A stretch of 7,216 nt of DNA from Anaerolineales bacterium UBA6668 (GTDB lineage Bacteria; Chloroflexota; Anaerolineae; Anaerolineales; UBA6668), in assembly GCA_002455215.1 (NCBI GenBank), contig DKKK01000165.1:21954-29169 (forward strand). The letters are read 5' to 3'. The position numbers and the translations under genes are program-made. Positions 5,707-7,216 of this stretch are shown one piece after another. Position 1 is the first letter of the stretch. Every line of letters starts with the position of its first letter. The notes beneath the pieces are model-generated. The model ran no database searches. It had not been told where the DNA came from and saw only the letters and a program-made list of their open reading frames with translations.

Positions 5707-6894
5707 TTAGCGTTTGTTGCGAGCGGCGGCACGGGATACGATTTCTTCACGCAATGTCACCAATTCCGGGAAGTCGTAGAAGAACAAAACCTTTTGGTCG
5801 GCGATGGTTTTGCCATTACCACGTGGTTTGGGGCTAAAAACAAACTGGGTAAAACTTTCGGCAATATCTTCTGCCGGGTTGGTAGCGGCATAGTCGGTCA
5901 CAAATTCATCGGCATATTTTTGGTAAAGTTCGTCTAGTTGTGCGTAATACTCATCTTCGTCTTCGAGATAGTCTAGCTCTACCCACTCGTCATACTTATC
6001 GCTCCAAAAAGCAGTGAAAAACAAGTTGATGTAACTGTCCTTTTTGGCACACCCTTCACCGGTAAAGTAACGTGGGCAGGCAGATACGCGCTGATTGTAT
6101 AAGTCTTCATCGGTCGGATTGAAAAAAATGTCGGTATCCATTGGCACTTGCCGATTGTTAAGCGTGAGAACATGGGCAAATTCGTGAACCAAGGTGTAGG
6201 TTAGCTCTTTCATATCTGCCTGCGCATCCAGTATATCCACATTGATTATCCACTTTTTGGGGTCATCTGTGTCCGGTTCAACCGAAGCCAACACTTCGCC
6301 TTCTCCATCGGATACCGCCTGAAAGCGGATCAAATCCCGGCGTTGCTCGGCGGGGATGAGCTTGGCAAAGTAAGCCCAAACTTCGCGGTGGTAGGCATGG
6401 TCTGCCTGCAAGTTGGCGAGTGTTTCATCCAAGCTGTTGGGGTCTGCCACGTCTGCTGGAGCCTTTAGGCGAGTGCCATCAATTTCGTAGGTGGTTAAAA
6501 TCTGGTCGCCCCCTTCTTCCAAGTCGCTCTCCTTAAAATCTTCTTTGCCGCTCAGATAATCATCCAAAATAGGGTCTAATTCGGTGAAAACCGCATTTTC
6601 CCAGCACACATCATCTTCCAAATCGCAGTCAATCTCTTCATAGCACACCCCTTCTTGCGGGTCATACACTTCACCGGGTAGGCAGTCGCTTTCATCTTCC
6701 CACCAAACTTCTTCATCACCAGCAGGGGCGGAGTCTTCGGCAGGGTAGCACAACCCATCTGTTTCGTCATACACTTCATTGGGCGCACAAGTTTCTTGCC
6801 CATTGCTAGAAACTTCTTCATCTAGCCAGCTACAGGCAAGCAGGGCAGAACAAAGAAAAAATAAAACGAGTAAGGGGAATTTAAATGATTTCAT
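5707..6894 (-). CDS. Acidic Cys-repeat lipoprotein with HExxH zinc-metalloprotease domain
   Basis: A 395-residue protein. The chosen ATG at 6894 begins MKSFKFPLLVLFFLCSALLAC, a lipoprotein signal peptide with lipobox LLAC and lipidated Cys21. A longer frame reaching 6981 would bury this signal behind 29 residues and cover a palindrome, so it is rejected. Residues 36-49 (C-APNEVYDETDGL-C) and 71-84 (C-LPGEVYDPQEGV-C) are two copies of a CxxxEVYDxxxGxCY motif, followed by a Cys90/Cys97 pair; these may be small disulfide-bonded modules. The whole N-terminal half is rich in Asp and Glu. At 231-245, LTYTLVHEFAHVLTL carries the zinc motif HEFAH (His237, Glu238, His241); NPAEDIAESF (339-348) supplies a likely third ligand, Glu346 or Glu342. 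Cys273 and Cys282 may form a further disulfide. It is probably an extracellular membrane-anchored peptidase of the HExxH (gluzincin-like) type; the substrate is unknown. No Shine-Dalgarno is seen. Confidence 0.85.
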   Translation of the reverse strand: MKSFKFPLLVLFFLCSALLACSWLDEEVSSNGQETCAPNEVYDETDGLCYPAEDSAPAGDEEVWWEDESDCLPGEVYDPQEGVCYEEIDCDLEDDVCWENAVFTELDPILDDYLSGKEDFKESDLEEGGDQILTTYEIDGTRLKAPADVADPNSLDETLANLQADHAYHREVWAYFAKLIPAEQRRDLIRFQAVSDGEGEVLASVEPDTDDPKKWIINVDILDAQADMKELTYTLVHEFAHVLTLNNRQVPMDTDIFFNPTDEDLYNQRVSACPRYFTGEGCAKKDSYINLFFTAFWSDKYDEWVELDYLEDEDEYYAQLDELYQKYADEFVTDYAATNPAEDIAESFTQFVFSPKPRGNGKTIADQKVLFFYDFPELVTLREEIVSRAAARNKR

Positions 6895-6926
6895 GGGAGT
6901 GATTTCTGGGTTGAAAGGACCTACAC

Positions 6927-6942
6927 GTGGCACGCGTGTCAC
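6927..6942. promoter_or_regulatory. Near-perfect 16-base palindrome, candidate operator
   Basis: GTGGCACGCGTGTCAC is self-complementary apart from one pair (6930/6939), with a perfect CACGCGTG centre. It lies 33-48 bases upstream of the start codon at 6894, between that start and the candidate promoter, a place where a bound repressor could block transcription. Its regulator is unknown. Confidence 0.45.
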
Positions 6943-6986
6943 ATATAGATTCGACAGGGATGCAAACTGCGCCCGCGTCAAATATA

Positions 6987-7015
6987 ACTATAAACGAGTT
7001 TGGGCGAAACTGCAA
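6987..7015 (-). promoter_or_regulatory. Possible sigma70-type promoter of the metalloprotease gene
   Basis: Read on the minus strand, TTGCAG (7015-7010) is followed after exactly 17 bases by TATAGT (6992-6987), a 5/6 match to the -10 box; the -35 box matches only TTG. Transcription would start near 6980, giving a leader of about 86 bases that includes the palindrome. Confidence 0.3.
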
Positions 7016-7105
7016 TTAATGCGTAAATTTTGCTGGAAAGGCGACTATAATTACCATTTATCCTTAGCACGGATAACGTTGAGCTTATTCTGTATTCGAT
7101 ACGGG

Positions 7106-7216
7106 TTATCTCAAAAAAAAAGGCAATGCGATATTCGGCGTGCCTGTCAAAAGCACGTGTTTGTCAGTGCTTGGCAACACAGAATCGATACTAAGCACGG
7201 TCACAGATTGCAGATT
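7106..7216 (-). CDS. Possible C-terminal end of a leftward gene beyond the right edge
   Basis: Reading leftward from the right edge, one of the three minus-strand frames stays open for 36 codons and stops at TAA (7108-7106); the other two stop early. The peptide ends TGTPNIALPFFLR and matches no family I recognise. Its last codons lie in the A9/T9 run of the candidate terminator, so the stretch may equally be non-coding. Confidence 0.2.
   Translation of the reverse strand, partial: NLQSVTVLSIDSVLPSTDKHVLLTGTPNIALPFFLR
7113..7145 (-). terminator. Candidate leftward intrinsic terminator
   Basis: On the minus strand, AGGCA (7145-7141) pairs with TGCCT (7125-7121) around a 15-base loop that can add a GC pair, followed directly by a run of nine T (7121-7113, sharing one base with the stem). 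A second dyad, AAGCAC-N10-GTGCTT at 7151-7172, lies just upstream and is also followed by TTTT. This suggests that a leftward gene to the right of the window ends here. The main stem is short, so confidence is limited. Confidence 0.4.

Larger units (their letters stand above)
6895..7105 (-). other. Upstream region of the metalloprotease lipoprotein gene
   Basis: No gene is supported here. It contains the 16-base palindrome at 6927-6942, a possible promoter at 6987-7015, and a small dyad TTATCC-N7-GGATAA at 7058-7076. The last two have no T-run pattern of a terminator and could be regulatory. Confidence 0.55.

Noticed and set aside
6895..6981. 29-residue N-terminal extension of the metalloprotease lipoprotein
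   Set aside because: It would hide a perfect lipoprotein signal peptide inside the protein and would make the 16-base palindrome coding.

Overview
The window is about 7.2 kb of bacterial chromosome of moderate GC, with AT-richer spacers. It most resembles a member of the Chloroflexota, possibly Anaerolineae-like. This rests on a lipoprotein with a Thr/Pro/Ala-rich linker before a glycosidase-like domain, a second lipoprotein with very acidic Cys-repeat architecture, and the absence of a clear Shine-Dalgarno sequence before any of the five main genes. The assignment is inferred from style, not from a marker gene.

Layout, left to right. (1) 1-975, minus strand: a lipoprotein gene cut by the left edge. 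It has a signal peptide with lipobox, a low-complexity linker and a TIM-barrel glycosidase-like domain whose expected catalytic NEP motif reads DTP. (2) 976-1529: a 554-base divergent spacer with a cluster of inverted repeats and three copies of TTYGGCAC. (3) 1530-3186, plus strand: a probable two-gene operon. The first gene is a DosR/DevR-like NarL-family response regulator; 10 bases later comes an XdhC/CoxI-family protein (molybdenum hydroxylase maturation). Neither a histidine kinase nor the molybdenum enzyme itself is in the window. (4) 3187-3627: a 441-base leader/spacer with several hairpins. (5) 3628-5598, plus strand: a KimA-type potassium/proton symporter of the APC superfamily with a C-terminal cytosolic domain of the kind that binds c-di-AMP in Bacillus. 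(6) 5645-5684: a strong bidirectional terminator between convergent genes. (7) 5707-6894, minus strand: a lipoprotein with two copies of a Cys motif and a HEFAH zinc-metalloprotease domain. (8) 6895-7216: its upstream region, with a near-perfect 16-base palindrome, a possible promoter, and near the right edge a probable terminator or 3' end of a further leftward gene.

No single pathway links the genes. The common theme is cell-envelope and environmental response: two surface lipoproteins facing outward, a potassium importer, and a response regulator cotranscribed with a cofactor-insertion protein. No mobile element, tRNA, rRNA or CRISPR array was seen. The items most worth a second look are the glycosidase-like lipoprotein lacking its catalytic Glu, the orphan DosR-like regulator with repeated DosR-half-site-like motifs upstream, and the structured kimA leader that does not look like the usual c-di-AMP riboswitch.
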